This document shows, one piece after another, positions 52,137 through 61,936 of a stretch of DNA of 64,000 bases (positions are counted from its first letter, which is position 1; the number at the start of each line of letters is the position of its first letter). The notes beneath the pieces were generated by a model. The model did no database searches, was not told the DNA's origin, and saw only the letters and a program-made list of their open reading frames with translations. Source of the DNA: Kitasatospora azatica KCTC 9699. GTDB lineage: Bacteria; Actinomycetota; Actinomycetes; Streptomycetales; Streptomycetaceae. A program made the position numbers and the translations under genes. The stretch is taken from the NCBI RefSeq assembly GCF_000744785.1, contig NZ_JQMO01000003.1, positions 1,488,001-1,552,000 on the forward strand, read 5' to 3'.

Positions 52137-53625
52137 CCGCGCGGGACGAGCAAGCCGAGCCGGTGCTGCCCGCGCAGCGCCGTGCCGACGGCCCCCGGCA
52201 CGCCGCCCCCGCGAGCGCGGCCGCAACCGGGCCCGGCTGCTGGCCTTCGCCGCCGTGCCGACCGCGCTGCTGATGGGCAGCAGCATGGCCCCCAACCTGG
52301 CCGCGGCCGCCGGCTCGACCAGCACGGCCTGCGCGCCCGACAGCCAGACCACGGTCACCCAGGTCCCGAAGAGCCAGCTCACCCCGGTGCCCGCGCCCAG
52401 CACGGCGGCCACGGCCACGCCCAGCAAGGCGGCTGCGCCCACCAGCGCGCCCACCAAGGCGGCCACCGCCGCGCCCACCGCCGCGCCCACCAAGGCGGCC
52501 GCGAACGGCACCGGCCAGGCGGTCAGCGCGACCCTCGGCACGCCGCCGCAGGCGCCGGCCGGCGTCAGCCCGCTGCAGGCGGCCAGCACGGTCACCAACC
52601 AGGTGGTGCAGGCCTCCGCGGTCCAGCCCGGGACCACCCAGAGCCAGGACCTGATCGGCGACATCCTCGGCGGCATCGCCGGGATCTTCGACCCGAACCA
52701 CCAGAACCAGCAGACCCCGCAGAGCACTCCGGCCCCCGCCGCACCCCAGGTCGGCGCCCCGGTCACGCCGAGCACGGCCGCGCCGAGCGGCTCGCCCAGC
52801 GCGGCGCCGAGTGCCAAGCCCACGGCCGCCCCGACCGGCGCCCCGACCACCGCGGCGCCCACGCCGGGTGCACCGGCGCCGTCCAGTGCGCCGGGCGCGG
52901 CAGCCGGCGGGTCCGCGAGCGCCGCCCCGTCGAGTGCGCCGTCCGGTTCGTCGAGCGTCGCCCCGAGCGGCGCGGCCTCGCCGAGTGCCGGTGCCACCGC
53001 CTCGCCGACCGCCACCGCCTCGCCCTCGGCCGTCGCCTCGGCGCTGGCGAACGGTGACGCCCGCCCGCTCTGCGCCGTGGACGCCAGCGGCCTGAAGCCG
53101 GCGGGCGTGCTGGGCGGCCAGGTGGTGCCGGACCAGAGCTGGACCCTGCACACCTCGCGGCTGTCGCTGTACGGCGCGGTCTTCGGCGGCGTCTACGAGG
53201 TGCACAGCCCGACCCGCACCTACCGGGTGCTCAAGTTCACCGTCTCCTCGGTGGACATCGAGAATCTCGACATGTCGACGATCGAGAACACCGCGACCGG
53301 CAAGAATCCGGCCCAGACCTTCCACGTGAAGGGCGCCCCGGGCTCCACCTCGACCATGCGTCAGGGCCCGATCATCATGTACGTGGAGAGCCTGAGCGGC
53401 GACCTCGCCTCGCTCTACGGCATCCCGCTGCCGGACCTCGGGGCGATCACCCTCACCCCGGACACGCTGCCGCAGTGGCTGTACAACCTGATCGGCTCGG
53501 TCCCGATCCCGATCGACATGGCGCTGACCAAGGTGAAGGCGGTGCAGGCCGGCCAGTTCGGCGGCAACCTGCACATCCCCGGGATGCACATGTACAACGA
53601 CGACACGCCGTACGACGGCCTCTGA
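52133..53625 (+). CDS. Exported Ala/Pro/Ser-rich protein of the DUF6230 operon, with probable frameshift
   Basis: GTG 52133 (MTARDEQAEP...) overlaps the DUF6114 stop and has GGGAGGG 6 nt upstream, but this frame loses coding sense after about 25 codons. The frame that is clearly coding runs on from about 52201 (RERGRNRARLLAFAAVPTALL, a signal peptide with its basic N-region) to 53625. A one-base loss around 52190-52205, within C/G runs, would join them. GTG 52255 could start the second frame, but it has no ribosome binding site and drops the basic N-region. After the signal comes a roughly 240-residue Ala/Pro/Ser/Thr linker, then a conserved C-terminal domain of about 190 residues (STSTMRQGPIIMYVESLSG; AGQFGGNLHIPG). 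Function unknown. Confidence 0.75.
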
Positions 53626-53667
53626 GCCGCCGAGGCTCCGGGACTCCGAGGCTCCGGGCCGACAGTA

Positions 53668-53702
53668 GAAGGCCCCCGCTCGCGCTGCGAGCGGGGGCCT
53701 TC
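53668..53702. terminator. Bidirectional terminator, 16-bp perfect stem
   Basis: GAAGGCCCCCGCTCGC / GCGAGCGGGGGCCTTC with loop GCT, between the convergent exported-protein gene and pyk. Confidence 0.88.
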
Positions 53703-53712
53703 CGCGTGTGCG

Positions 53713-55137
53713 TCAGACGCGCGAACCCAGGTGGTGCACCTGGACCATGTTGGTGTTGCCGGGCACGCCGGGCGGCGAGCCGGCGGTGACGATCACCGTG
53801 TCGCCCTCGCCCAGGCGCTTCATGCTCAGCAGCTCCTGGTCGACCTGGAGCACCATCTCGTCGGTGGTGGCCACCTGCTCGGTGACGTAGGCCTCGACGC
53901 CCCAGCTCAGCGAGAGCTGGTTGCGGGTGGCCGAGTCCGGGGTGAAGGCGATCACCGGGATCGGCGAGCGGTAGCGGGAGAGCCGGCGGGCGGTGTCACC
54001 GGACTTGGTGAACGCCACCAGCGCCTGTGCGTCCAGGAAGTCGCCCAGCTCGCAGGCCGCGCGGGCCACCGAGCCGCCCTGGGTGCGCGGCTTGCGGCCC
54101 GGGTTGAGCGGCTGCAGGCCCTGGGCGAGCAGCTCGACCTCGGCCTGCTCGGCGATCCGGCTCATGGTCTTGACCGTCTCGACCGGGTACTTGCCGACGC
54201 TGGACTCGGCGGAGAGCATCACCGCGTCGGTGCCGTCCAGGATCGCGTTGGCGACGTCCGAGACCTCGGCGCGGGTCGGCCGGGAGGCGTGGATCATCGA
54301 CTCCATCATCTGGGTGGCGACGATGACCGGCTTGGCGTTGCGGCGGGCCAGCGTGATCAGCTTCTTCTGGACCAGCGGCACCTTCTCCAGCGGGTACTCG
54401 ACGGCCAGGTCGCCACGGGCCACCATGATCGCGTCGAAGGCGAGGACGATCTCCTCCATCGCCTCGACCGCCTGCGGCTTCTCGATCTTGGCGATCACCG
54501 GCACCCGGATGCCGACCTCGTCCATCACCTTGTGCACGTCGTCGATGTCGGCGGCGTTGCGGACGAAGGAGAGGGCGACCATGTCGACGCCCAGACGGAG
54601 CGCGAAGCGCAGGTCGTCCTTGTCCTTCTCGGAGAGGGCGGGCACGTTGACGGCCGCGCCGGGCAGGTTGATGCCCTTGTTGTTGGAGAGCACACCGCCC
54701 TCGACCACCACGGTCTTCACCCGCGGGCCGTCGACGCTGACGACCTCCAGGGCGATGACGCCGTCGTTGATCAGGATCGGGTCGCCGGGCTTCACGTCGC
54801 CGGGCAGGCCCTTGTAGGTGGTTCCGCAGATGTGCTGGTCACCGGGGACGTCCTCGGTGGTGATGGTGAACGTGTCGCCGTTGTCAACGGTCACCGGCCC
54901 GTTGGCGAAGGTCGCCAGACGGATCTTGGGGCCCTGCAGGTCGGCCAGCACGCCAATGGCGCGGCCGGTGTCCCCGGCGACCTGGCGGACCTTGAGGTAC
55001 CGCTCCTCGTGCTCCGCGTGGGAGCCGTGGCTCATGTTGAGGCGGGCGACGTTCATGCCCGCCTCGACGATGGCCTTCAGCTGTTCGTAGGAGTCCGTGG
55101 CCGGACCCAGGGTGCAGACAATTTTCGCTCGGCGCAT
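53713..55137 (-). CDS. pyk: Pyruvate kinase
   Basis: 474 aa glycolytic enzyme making pyruvate and ATP from phosphoenolpyruvate. MRRAKIVCTLGPAT start, ARLNMSHGSHAEH, catalytic Lys region VIAKIEKPQAVEAM, ARGDLAVEYP and ATQMMESMI are all present. Upstream of the ATG, TAGGAT is followed by 7 nt; this fits either a leaderless -10 element or a weak AGGA ribosome binding site. It is downstream of ackA on the same strand, 60 bp apart. Confidence 0.97.
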   Translation of the reverse strand: MRRAKIVCTLGPATDSYEQLKAIVEAGMNVARLNMSHGSHAEHEERYLKVRQVAGDTGRAIGVLADLQGPKIRLATFANGPVTVDNGDTFTITTEDVPGDQHICGTTYKGLPGDVKPGDPILINDGVIALEVVSVDGPRVKTVVVEGGVLSNNKGINLPGAAVNVPALSEKDKDDLRFALRLGVDMVALSFVRNAADIDDVHKVMDEVGIRVPVIAKIEKPQAVEAMEEIVLAFDAIMVARGDLAVEYPLEKVPLVQKKLITLARRNAKPVIVATQMMESMIHASRPTRAEVSDVANAILDGTDAVMLSAESSVGKYPVETVKTMSRIAEQAEVELLAQGLQPLNPGRKPRTQGGSVARAACELGDFLDAQALVAFTKSGDTARRLSRYRSPIPVIAFTPDSATRNQLSLSWGVEAYVTEQVATTDEMVLQVDQELLSMKRLGEGDTVIVTAGSPPGVPGNTNMVQVHHLGSRV

Positions 55138-55197
55138 ATGGATGATCCTATCCGTATGAGTTATTCCCGGGGATTGGGGCGAACCTCCGATACCCGG

Positions 55198-56406
55198 TCA
55201 TTGACTCGGATGGACGAGGGCGAAAGCCTGTTGGGCGATCTCCAACTCCTCGTCGGTCGGAACCACCGCCACAGTTACTCGCGAGTATTCCGGTGAAATC
55301 ACCCGGGCCTCGCCCGAGCGGACCGAGTTGAGCTCGGCGTCCACCGCGATGCCCAGCCCCTCGAGACCGGCGGTGGCGGCCGCGCGCACCGGCGCGGCGT
55401 TCTCGCCGACCCCCGCCGTGAAGGCGATCGCGTCCACCCGGCCGAGCACCGCGTAGTAGCCGCCGAGGTACTTGCGCAACCGGTGGATGTAGCTGTCGAA
55501 GGCCAGTTGCGCGGCCTCGTCGCCCTGCTCCACGCGGCGCAGGATCTCCCGCATGTCGTTCTCGCCGCACAGGCCGAGCAGGCCGCTGCGGCGGTTGAGC
55601 AGATCGTCGATCTCGTCGATTGACAGGCCGCCCACCCGGTGCAGGTGGAAGACCACACCGGGGTCGATATCACCCGAACGAGTGCCCATCACCAGGCCCT
55701 CCAGCGGGGTCAGACCCATCGAGGTCTCAACGCAGACCCCGCCGGCCACCGCCGAGGCCGAGGCGCCGTTGCCCAGGTGCAGCACGATCACGTTCAGCTC
55801 CGCCGGGTCCCGGCCCAGCAGCCGGGCGGTGGCCCGGGCCACGTACTGGTGCGAGGTGCCGTGGAAGCCGTAGCGGCGCACCCGGTGCTCGTCCGCCACG
55901 GCGGTGTCGATCGCGTAGCGGGCGGCGTACTCCGGGACGGTGGTGTGGAAGGCGGTGTCGAAGACCGCCACCTGCGGCAGGTCGGGGCGCAGCGCCCGGG
56001 CCACCTCGATGCCGGTGATGTTGGCCGGATTGTGCAGCGGGGCGACCGGCACCAGGCGGCGGATCTCGGTCAGCACCTCGTCGGTGACCACGGTCGGTGC
56101 GGTGAACCGCTTGCCGCCGTGCACCACCCGGTGGCCGATCGCGGCGAGTTCGGGGGAGTCCAGGCCGAGCCCGTCGGCGGCCAGCTCCTCGGCCACCGCC
56201 TTGAGCGCGGCCGAGTGGTCCGCGAAGACCTGCGTCGACTCGCGCCGCTCCCCGGTGCCGGGGGTGTGCACCAGTCGGCCGGTCCGCTCGCCGATCTTCT
56301 CCACCAGGCCGGCCGCCAGCCGCCGGCCGTCCAGCATCTCGATCAGCTGGTACTTGACCGAGGAGGAGCCGGCGTTGAGTACCAGGACCCTGGTCGCCTC
56401 GCTCAT
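55198..56406 (-). CDS. ackA: Acetate kinase
   Basis: 402 aa ASKHA enzyme interconverting acetate and acetyl phosphate with ATP. N-terminal VLVLNAGSSSVKYQL, RRYGFHGTSHQYV, VLHLGNGASASAV and FTAGVGENA are diagnostic. ATG overlaps the pta stop by 4 nt (ATGA) and has AGGAGG upstream, forming the usual pta-ackA pair. Confidence 0.97.
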   Translation of the reverse strand: MSEATRVLVLNAGSSSVKYQLIEMLDGRRLAAGLVEKIGERTGRLVHTPGTGERRESTQVFADHSAALKAVAEELAADGLGLDSPELAAIGHRVVHGGKRFTAPTVVTDEVLTEIRRLVPVAPLHNPANITGIEVARALRPDLPQVAVFDTAFHTTVPEYAARYAIDTAVADEHRVRRYGFHGTSHQYVARATARLLGRDPAELNVIVLHLGNGASASAVAGGVCVETSMGLTPLEGLVMGTRSGDIDPGVVFHLHRVGGLSIDEIDDLLNRRSGLLGLCGENDMREILRRVEQGDEAAQLAFDSYIHRLRKYLGGYYAVLGRVDAIAFTAGVGENAAPVRAAATAGLEGLGIAVDAELNSVRSGEARVISPEYSRVTVAVVPTDEELEIAQQAFALVHPSQ

Positions 56407-58538
56407 CGGGACTCCTCCTTGGCGCTCTGGGACTGGATGGCGGTGATCGCCACGGTGTTGACGATGTCCTGGACCGTCGCGCCCCGCGACAGGTCGTTGA
56501 CCGGCTTGCGCAGGCCCTGCAGCACCGGGCCGACCGCCACCGCGCCGGCCGAGCGCTGCACCGCCTTGTAGGTGTTGTTGCCGGTGTTCAGGTCCGGGAA
56601 GATCAGCACGGTGGCCCGCCCCGCCACCGCCGAGCCCGGCAGCTTGGTCGCGGCCACATGCGCGTCCACCGCCGCGTCGTACTGGATCGGGCCCTCCACC
56701 AGCAGCTCCGGGCGGGCCGCCCGGACCAGCTCGGTGGCCTTGCGGACCTTGTCCACGTCCGCGCCGGAGCCCGAGGTGCCGGTCGAGTAGGAGAGCATCG
56801 CGACCCTCGGCTGCACGCCGAACTGGGCGGCGGTCTCGGCGGACTGGATCGCGATGTCGGCCAGCTGCTGGGCGTCCGGGTCGGGATTGACCGCGCAGTC
56901 GCCGTAGACCAGCACCTTGTCGGCCAGGCACATGAAGAAGACGCTGGAGACGATGGCCGCGCCCGGCGAGGTCTTGATCACCTCGAAGGCCGGGCGGATG
57001 GTCGCGGCGGTGGAGTGCACCGCACCGCTCACCATGCCGTCGGCGATGCCCTCCTGCACCATCAGGGTGCCGAAGTAGCTGACGTCGGTGACCAGGTCGA
57101 GGGCCAGCTCCACGGTCATGCCCTTGTGCGCGCGCAGTTCGGCGTAGAGCTCGGCGAAGCGCTGGCGCAGCGGGCTGGTGGCCGGGTCCACGATCCGCAC
57201 CTGTGCGCGGTCGCCGGTCTCCTCCACGGGCAGCGTGATGCCCAGGCTCGCGGCCTTGCGGCGCACCGCGTCCACCTCGCCGAGCAGGGTCAGGTCGCAG
57301 ATGTTGCGGCGCAGCAGGATCTCGGCGGCCCGCAGCACCCGCTCCTCGGTGCCCTCCGGCATCACCACGTGCCGCCGGTTGCCACGGGCCCGCTCCAGCA
57401 GCTCGTGCTCGAACATCATCGGGGTCACCCGGTCCGAGCGGCTCAGCTCGATCCGGCTGGTCAGTTCGGCGGTGTCGACGTGCAGTTCGAACAGGCCGAG
57501 GGCGATCTCGGCCTTGCGCGGACTGGTCGAACCGAGCTTGCCCTCCAGGTGGGTGAGGGCGGCGGCGGTCGGCCAGCTGCCCTCGCCGACCACGGCCACC
57601 GGGGTGCCGGGGGCCAGTCGGGCGGCCAGCGCCAGCACGTCCGGGCCCGGGTGCTGATCCAGTGTCAGCAGCACCCCGGCGATCGGCGGCGCGCCGGCCG
57701 CGTGGGCGGCCAGCGAGCCGATCAGCAGGTCGGCCCGGTCCCCGGGGGTCACCACCAGCGCCCCCTCGGTCAGCGCGCCGAGGAAGGTCGGCAGCATCGC
57801 GCCGCCGAAGACGAAGCCGCGCACGTCCCGGGCCAGTCCCGCCGCATCACCGAGCAGCACCTCGGCGCCGGTGGCCTCGACCAGCTGCGCCACCGTGGGC
57901 GCGGAGAGCGCGAGTTCCTCGGGGATCACATAGGCCGGCACCGGCAGCTTGCTGCTCAGCCCGCGCAGGACCGGCTGCTTGGCACCCGGGGCCACCCGGT
58001 TGGCGATCATCGCCAGGGTGGAGCAGCCGAGGTCGGTGTAGGCGCGGTAGGCGTTGCGGACCTCGGCGACCACCGCCTCCGGCTCCTTCTGCTGGCCGCC
58101 CACCACCGGCAGCACCCAGGCGCCGAACTCGTTGGCGAGCCGGGCGTTGAAGGCCAGCTCGTCGGGGATGTTGGTGTCCGCGAAGTCGGTGCCGAGCACC
58201 AGGACGGCCTGGCAGTGGCGCTCCAGCGCGCGGAACCGGTCGACCAGCGCCGAGACCAGCTCGTCCTGCCCCTGGGCGGCCTGCAGCGCGGCGGCCTCCT
58301 CGTAGGTGAGCCCGTACAGTTCGGCGGCCGGCAGGTCCAGCCGGTAGCGGGCCCGCAGCAGCTCCACCACGTGGTCCGAGCCCGCCTCACCCGGCGCCGC
58401 CGCGTGCACCAGCGGACGGAACACCCCGACCCGGTCCACCTGACGGGTGAGCAGTTCCATGACCCCGAGCTCGACCGCCTGGCGGCCGTCCCCCCGGTCG
58501 ATCCCGGTCACGTACACACTGCGCGCCACCCGCGTCAC
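56403..58538 (-). CDS. pta: Phosphate acetyltransferase
   Basis: 711 aa, the long form: an N-terminal dethiobiotin synthetase-like regulatory domain (starts RSVYVTGIDRGDGRQ), a DRTGG middle domain and the C-terminal PTA_PTB catalytic domain (YGTLMVQEGIADGMVSGA-like; VLIFPDLNTGNNTYKAVQR). It converts acetyl-CoA and phosphate to acetyl phosphate. GTG 58538 (MTRVARSVYV) was chosen for GGAG 8 nt upstream; GTG 58529 is an alternative. Confidence 0.95.
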   Translation of the reverse strand: MTRVARSVYVTGIDRGDGRQAVELGVMELLTRQVDRVGVFRPLVHAAAPGEAGSDHVVELLRARYRLDLPAAELYGLTYEEAAALQAAQGQDELVSALVDRFRALERHCQAVLVLGTDFADTNIPDELAFNARLANEFGAWVLPVVGGQQKEPEAVVAEVRNAYRAYTDLGCSTLAMIANRVAPGAKQPVLRGLSSKLPVPAYVIPEELALSAPTVAQLVEATGAEVLLGDAAGLARDVRGFVFGGAMLPTFLGALTEGALVVTPGDRADLLIGSLAAHAAGAPPIAGVLLTLDQHPGPDVLALAARLAPGTPVAVVGEGSWPTAAALTHLEGKLGSTSPRKAEIALGLFELHVDTAELTSRIELSRSDRVTPMMFEHELLERARGNRRHVVMPEGTEERVLRAAEILLRRNICDLTLLGEVDAVRRKAASLGITLPVEETGDRAQVRIVDPATSPLRQRFAELYAELRAHKGMTVELALDLVTDVSYFGTLMVQEGIADGMVSGAVHSTAATIRPAFEVIKTSPGAAIVSSVFFMCLADKVLVYGDCAVNPDPDAQQLADIAIQSAETAAQFGVQPRVAMLSYSTGTSGSGADVDKVRKATELVRAARPELLVEGPIQYDAAVDAHVAATKLPGSAVAGRATVLIFPDLNTGNNTYKAVQRSAGAVAVGPVLQGLRKPVNDLSRGATVQDIVNTVAITAIQSQSAKEESR

Positions 58539-58688
58539 TCCGTTCGCTCCGGGCTTCCCGTCACCCGTGCGGGCCGGACCCAGCTCCGACCATACCTTCG
58601 CAGTTGGGTCAGGCGTTCGCATGCGGATGCGGCCGGGCGGAGCAAGGGACGAAGGTCACTTGGGCGGGGGCGGAACGGCCGGAACGGC

Positions 58689-59363
58689 TCAGGGATAGAC
58701 GCCGTCGAGTTCGACCCGGGCACCCTGGTCGGTGGAGGTGAGGGTGAGACGGACCTGATGGTGGATCAGCAGCCAGCCGAACCGCTGCTGCGCGGTGTCG
58801 CTCGGGCCGAGCTGCCAGCCGTGTGCGGAGATCAGGTGGGCCTTGAGCCGGAGCACCACCTGGTCCGGCGGCTGGCCGTGGGTGCCGCCGATCACCAGGT
58901 ACCGGTCGCAGGAGTCGGTGGTGCACTCGGTGGTGTCCGAGAGCACGGTCAGGCCGCCGGGCAGCGGCAGCACCGAGGTGCTGGAGGGGACGAACGAGTC
59001 GTAGGACTGGAACATCAGGTACCCGGGGGCGGCCAGGGCGGTGGCCGCGAGGTACACGCAGAGCGCCGTGACGACGGCGCCGGGCATGTCCACGTACACC
59101 TTGCTCGGTCGCTTCCCCCGCAGTCGCCCCTCGGTCAGCGTCCCGAGCGCGATCAGGGCGACCGTCAGCGGCGCGTAGGCGAGGTACACCTCCGCCTGGA
59201 TCTCGTCCGGGATCCATTCCAGGTGCATGGCGACGACGACCGCCGCGTACGTCAGCAGCAGCGCGCCCACCACCGAGCCGACCACCGCCGTGCGCAGCAG
59301 GACGGCCCAGCAGCCGAGCGGGACGGCGACGAAGACGATGCCCAGGAGGGTCCATATCCACAC
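58689..59363 (-). CDS. Membrane protein of unknown function
   Basis: 224 aa: three membrane segments in the first 75 residues and one near 95-115, then an approximately 110-residue extracytoplasmic part with a Cys pair (ECTTDSCDRYL) that may form a disulphide. No family recognised. GTG 59363 lacks a good ribosome binding site. It lies between pta and glgB on the same strand, after the glgB terminator. Confidence 0.65.
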   Translation of the reverse strand: MWIWTLLGIVFVAVPLGCWAVLLRTAVVGSVVGALLLTYAAVVVAMHLEWIPDEIQAEVYLAYAPLTVALIALGTLTEGRLRGKRPSKVYVDMPGAVVTALCVYLAATALAAPGYLMFQSYDSFVPSSTSVLPLPGGLTVLSDTTECTTDSCDRYLVIGGTHGQPPDQVVLRLKAHLISAHGWQLGPSDTAQQRFGWLLIHHQVRLTLTSTDQGARVELDGVYP

Positions 59364-59380
59364 CCGGGTGATGATCCCCG

Positions 59381-59410
59381 CCGTCGGTGCCCGGCAGCGG
59401 GCACCGACGG
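59381..59410 (-). terminator. Hairpin terminator after glgB
   Basis: 12-bp perfect stem CCGTCGGTGCCC / GGGCACCGACGG with a 6-nt loop, 10 bp past the glgB stop on the minus strand. Confidence 0.75.
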
Positions 59411-59420
59411 GGACCGTTGA

Positions 59421-61883
59421 TCAGTTGTTACCTGACGGTACGAGCCAGACCGTCGCCAGCGGCGGGACGATCAGTTCGGCGCTGCGCGGCTGGCCGTTCC
59501 ATTCGACGGCCTCGGCCTTGATCGGCACGGAGTTGCCGACCCCGCTGCCGCCGAAGTGGGCGGCGTCGGTGTTGAGGGCCTCGGCCCAGAGGTGGTCGGT
59601 GCCGGACAGGGCGGGCAGGCCCACCCGGTGGCCGTGCCGGACGACGGGGGAGAAGTTGCAGACGGCGACCAGGGGGGAGCCGTCGGCGGCGTAGCGGACG
59701 AAGGTGAGCAGGTTGTCCTCGGCCGCGCCGCCGTCCAGCCAGCGGAAGCCGTCGGGGGTGGTGTCCAGTTCCCAGAGGGCGGGGGTGTCCCGGTAGACCC
59801 GGTTGAGTTCGCTGACCAGGCGCTGCACGCCACGGTGGTCGGCGGCGGCCGGCCACTGCTCGTCGAGCACCCACCACTGCGGGCCCTGCTCGTGGTGGAA
59901 CTCGGCGCCCTGGGCGAACTCCTGGCCCATGAACAGCAGTTGCTTACCGGGGTGGGCCCACATGAAGCCGAGGTAGGCGCGGTGGTTGGCGCGCTGCTGC
60001 CACCAGTCGCCGGGCATCTTGGAGACCAGCGCCCGCTTGCCGTGCACCACCTCGTCGTGCGAGATCGGCAGGATGTAGTTCTCCGAGTAGGCGTACACCA
60101 TCGAGAAGGTGATGTCGTTGTGGTGGTACTTGCGGTGGATCGGCTCCTTGGAGATGTAGACCAGCGAGTCGTGCATCCAGCCCATGTTCCACTTCAGGCC
60201 GAAGCCCAGGCCCCCGGTGTCGGTGGGGCGGGTGACGCCGTCCCAGGCGGTGGACTCCTCGGCGATGGTCATCGCGCCGGGGCAGCGCCGGTAGACGGTG
60301 GCGTTCATCTCCTGCAGGAAGCCGACGGCGTCCAGGTTCTCCCGCCCGCCGTACTGGTTGGGGGCCCACTGGCCGTCCTCGCGCGAGTAGTCGAGGTAGA
60401 GCATCGAGGCCACCGCGTCCACCCGCAGTCCGTCGATGTGGAACTCCTCGCACCAGTACACCGCGTTGGCGACCAGGAAGTTGCGCACCTCGGTGCGGCC
60501 GTAGTCGAAGGTGAGGGTGCCCCAGTCGGGGTGCTCGGCGCGGCGCGGGTCGGCCGGCTCGTACAGCGGCTCGCCGTCGAAACGGGCCAGCGCGAAGCCG
60601 TCCTTGGGGAAGTGCGCCGGGACCCAGTCGACGATCACCCCGATCCCGGCCTGGTGCAGCGCGTCGATCAGGTACTTGAAGTCGTCCGGCGAACCGAACC
60701 GCGCGGTCGGGGCGTAGAAACCGGACACCTGGTAGCCCCAGGAACCACCGAAGGGGTGCTCCATCACCGGCATGAACTCCACATGGGTGAAGTTCAACTC
60801 CTGAAGATAGGCGGGAAGTTCCTCGGCCAGCTGGCGGTAGCTCAGGCCCGGCCGCCAGGAGCCGAGGTGCAGCTCGTAGACCGACATCGGCGCGCGGTGG
60901 TGGTGGGTGCGGGCCCGGCGGGCCAGCCAGTCGGCGTCCTGCCAGGTGTACTCGGAGGCGGTGACCACCGAGGCGGTGCCGGGCGGGCACTGGGCCGCGC
61001 GGGCCAGCGGGTCGGCCTTCTGCACCAGCTGCCCGTCCCGGGTGCGGATCTCGAACTTGTAGAGCGCGCCCACCCCGAGCCCGGGGACGAACAGCTCCCA
61101 GACCCCGCTGGCGCCCAGCGAACGCATCGGGAAGCCGGTGCCGTCCCAGTGGTTGAAGTCGCCCGCCAGCCGCACCCCGACGGCGTTCGGCGCCCAGACC
61201 GCGAAGGCCGTGCCGGTGATCCCCTGCACGGTGCGCGGGTGCGCGCCGAGCGCCTGCCACAGCTGCTCGTGGCGGCCCTCCCGGATCAGGTGCAGGTCCA
61301 GCTCGCCGAGGCTGGGCGGCAACCGGTAGCCGTCCTCCTGCAGGGTGGGCTCGGTGCCCGGGTAGCCCACCCGCAGCTGGTAGGCGGGGATCGCCGAGCC
61401 GGGCAGCAGACCGGTGAACAGTCCGCCCTGCTGGTGGGTCAACTCGGCCGGACCGTACGCGGTTTCGATGGTCACCCGGTCGGCCAGCGGGCGCAGCACG
61501 CGGATCGCGGTGCCGCCGGTGGTGGGGTGCGCACCGAGCAGCGCGTGCGGGTCGTGGTGCGCGCCGGCGACCAGGCGGTCGATCTCCGCCGGGGCCAGCG
61601 GCGCCTCGGCCAGCCGCAGCACCGGGGTGTCGACGGCGATCGCCGGCGCGGGCGAGCCGGGAGCCGGCACCACGACGGGGACCACCTCGGACGCAGTCTC
61701 AGCGGCCTCGGCTGCGTCCTCGACGGCCGCAGCCGCCGCCTCGGCTGCGGTCTCGGCCGTGGGCTCGGTCGAGCGGGACGACTGGGCCCGCCGGGGCGTC
61801 TGGGCTCGGCCGCCCCTGGTGCCCGGGCGTCCCGGCAGGAAGGTGGCGGGCACGGTCGGGTTGGGGCGGTCGAGCGGGGCCAC
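59421..61883 (-). CDS. glgB: 1,4-alpha-glucan branching enzyme
   Basis: 820 aa GH13 enzyme forming alpha-1,6 branches. Central barrel motifs: GIGVIVDWVPAHFP, nucleophile Asp in GLRVDAVASMLYLDY, acid Glu in MTIAEESTAW and Asp in PISHDEVVHG. The first roughly 95 residues (Pro/Arg-rich, then an Ala/Glu run) precede the usual CBM48-type N domain and are an unusual extension. GTG 61883 has GGAGG about 9 nt upstream. It ends the treS-pep2-glgB gene string. Confidence 0.96.
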   Translation of the reverse strand: MAPLDRPNPTVPATFLPGRPGTRGGRAQTPRRAQSSRSTEPTAETAAEAAAAAVEDAAEAAETASEVVPVVVPAPGSPAPAIAVDTPVLRLAEAPLAPAEIDRLVAGAHHDPHALLGAHPTTGGTAIRVLRPLADRVTIETAYGPAELTHQQGGLFTGLLPGSAIPAYQLRVGYPGTEPTLQEDGYRLPPSLGELDLHLIREGRHEQLWQALGAHPRTVQGITGTAFAVWAPNAVGVRLAGDFNHWDGTGFPMRSLGASGVWELFVPGLGVGALYKFEIRTRDGQLVQKADPLARAAQCPPGTASVVTASEYTWQDADWLARRARTHHHRAPMSVYELHLGSWRPGLSYRQLAEELPAYLQELNFTHVEFMPVMEHPFGGSWGYQVSGFYAPTARFGSPDDFKYLIDALHQAGIGVIVDWVPAHFPKDGFALARFDGEPLYEPADPRRAEHPDWGTLTFDYGRTEVRNFLVANAVYWCEEFHIDGLRVDAVASMLYLDYSREDGQWAPNQYGGRENLDAVGFLQEMNATVYRRCPGAMTIAEESTAWDGVTRPTDTGGLGFGLKWNMGWMHDSLVYISKEPIHRKYHHNDITFSMVYAYSENYILPISHDEVVHGKRALVSKMPGDWWQQRANHRAYLGFMWAHPGKQLLFMGQEFAQGAEFHHEQGPQWWVLDEQWPAAADHRGVQRLVSELNRVYRDTPALWELDTTPDGFRWLDGGAAEDNLLTFVRYAADGSPLVAVCNFSPVVRHGHRVGLPALSGTDHLWAEALNTDAAHFGGSGVGNSVPIKAEAVEWNGQPRSAELIVPPLATVWLVPSGNN

Positions 61884-61936
61884 GGCGGGATCCTCCAGGC
61901 TGGGTCGGAACGGACGGGCAATCAGCTGGCGAGCGG

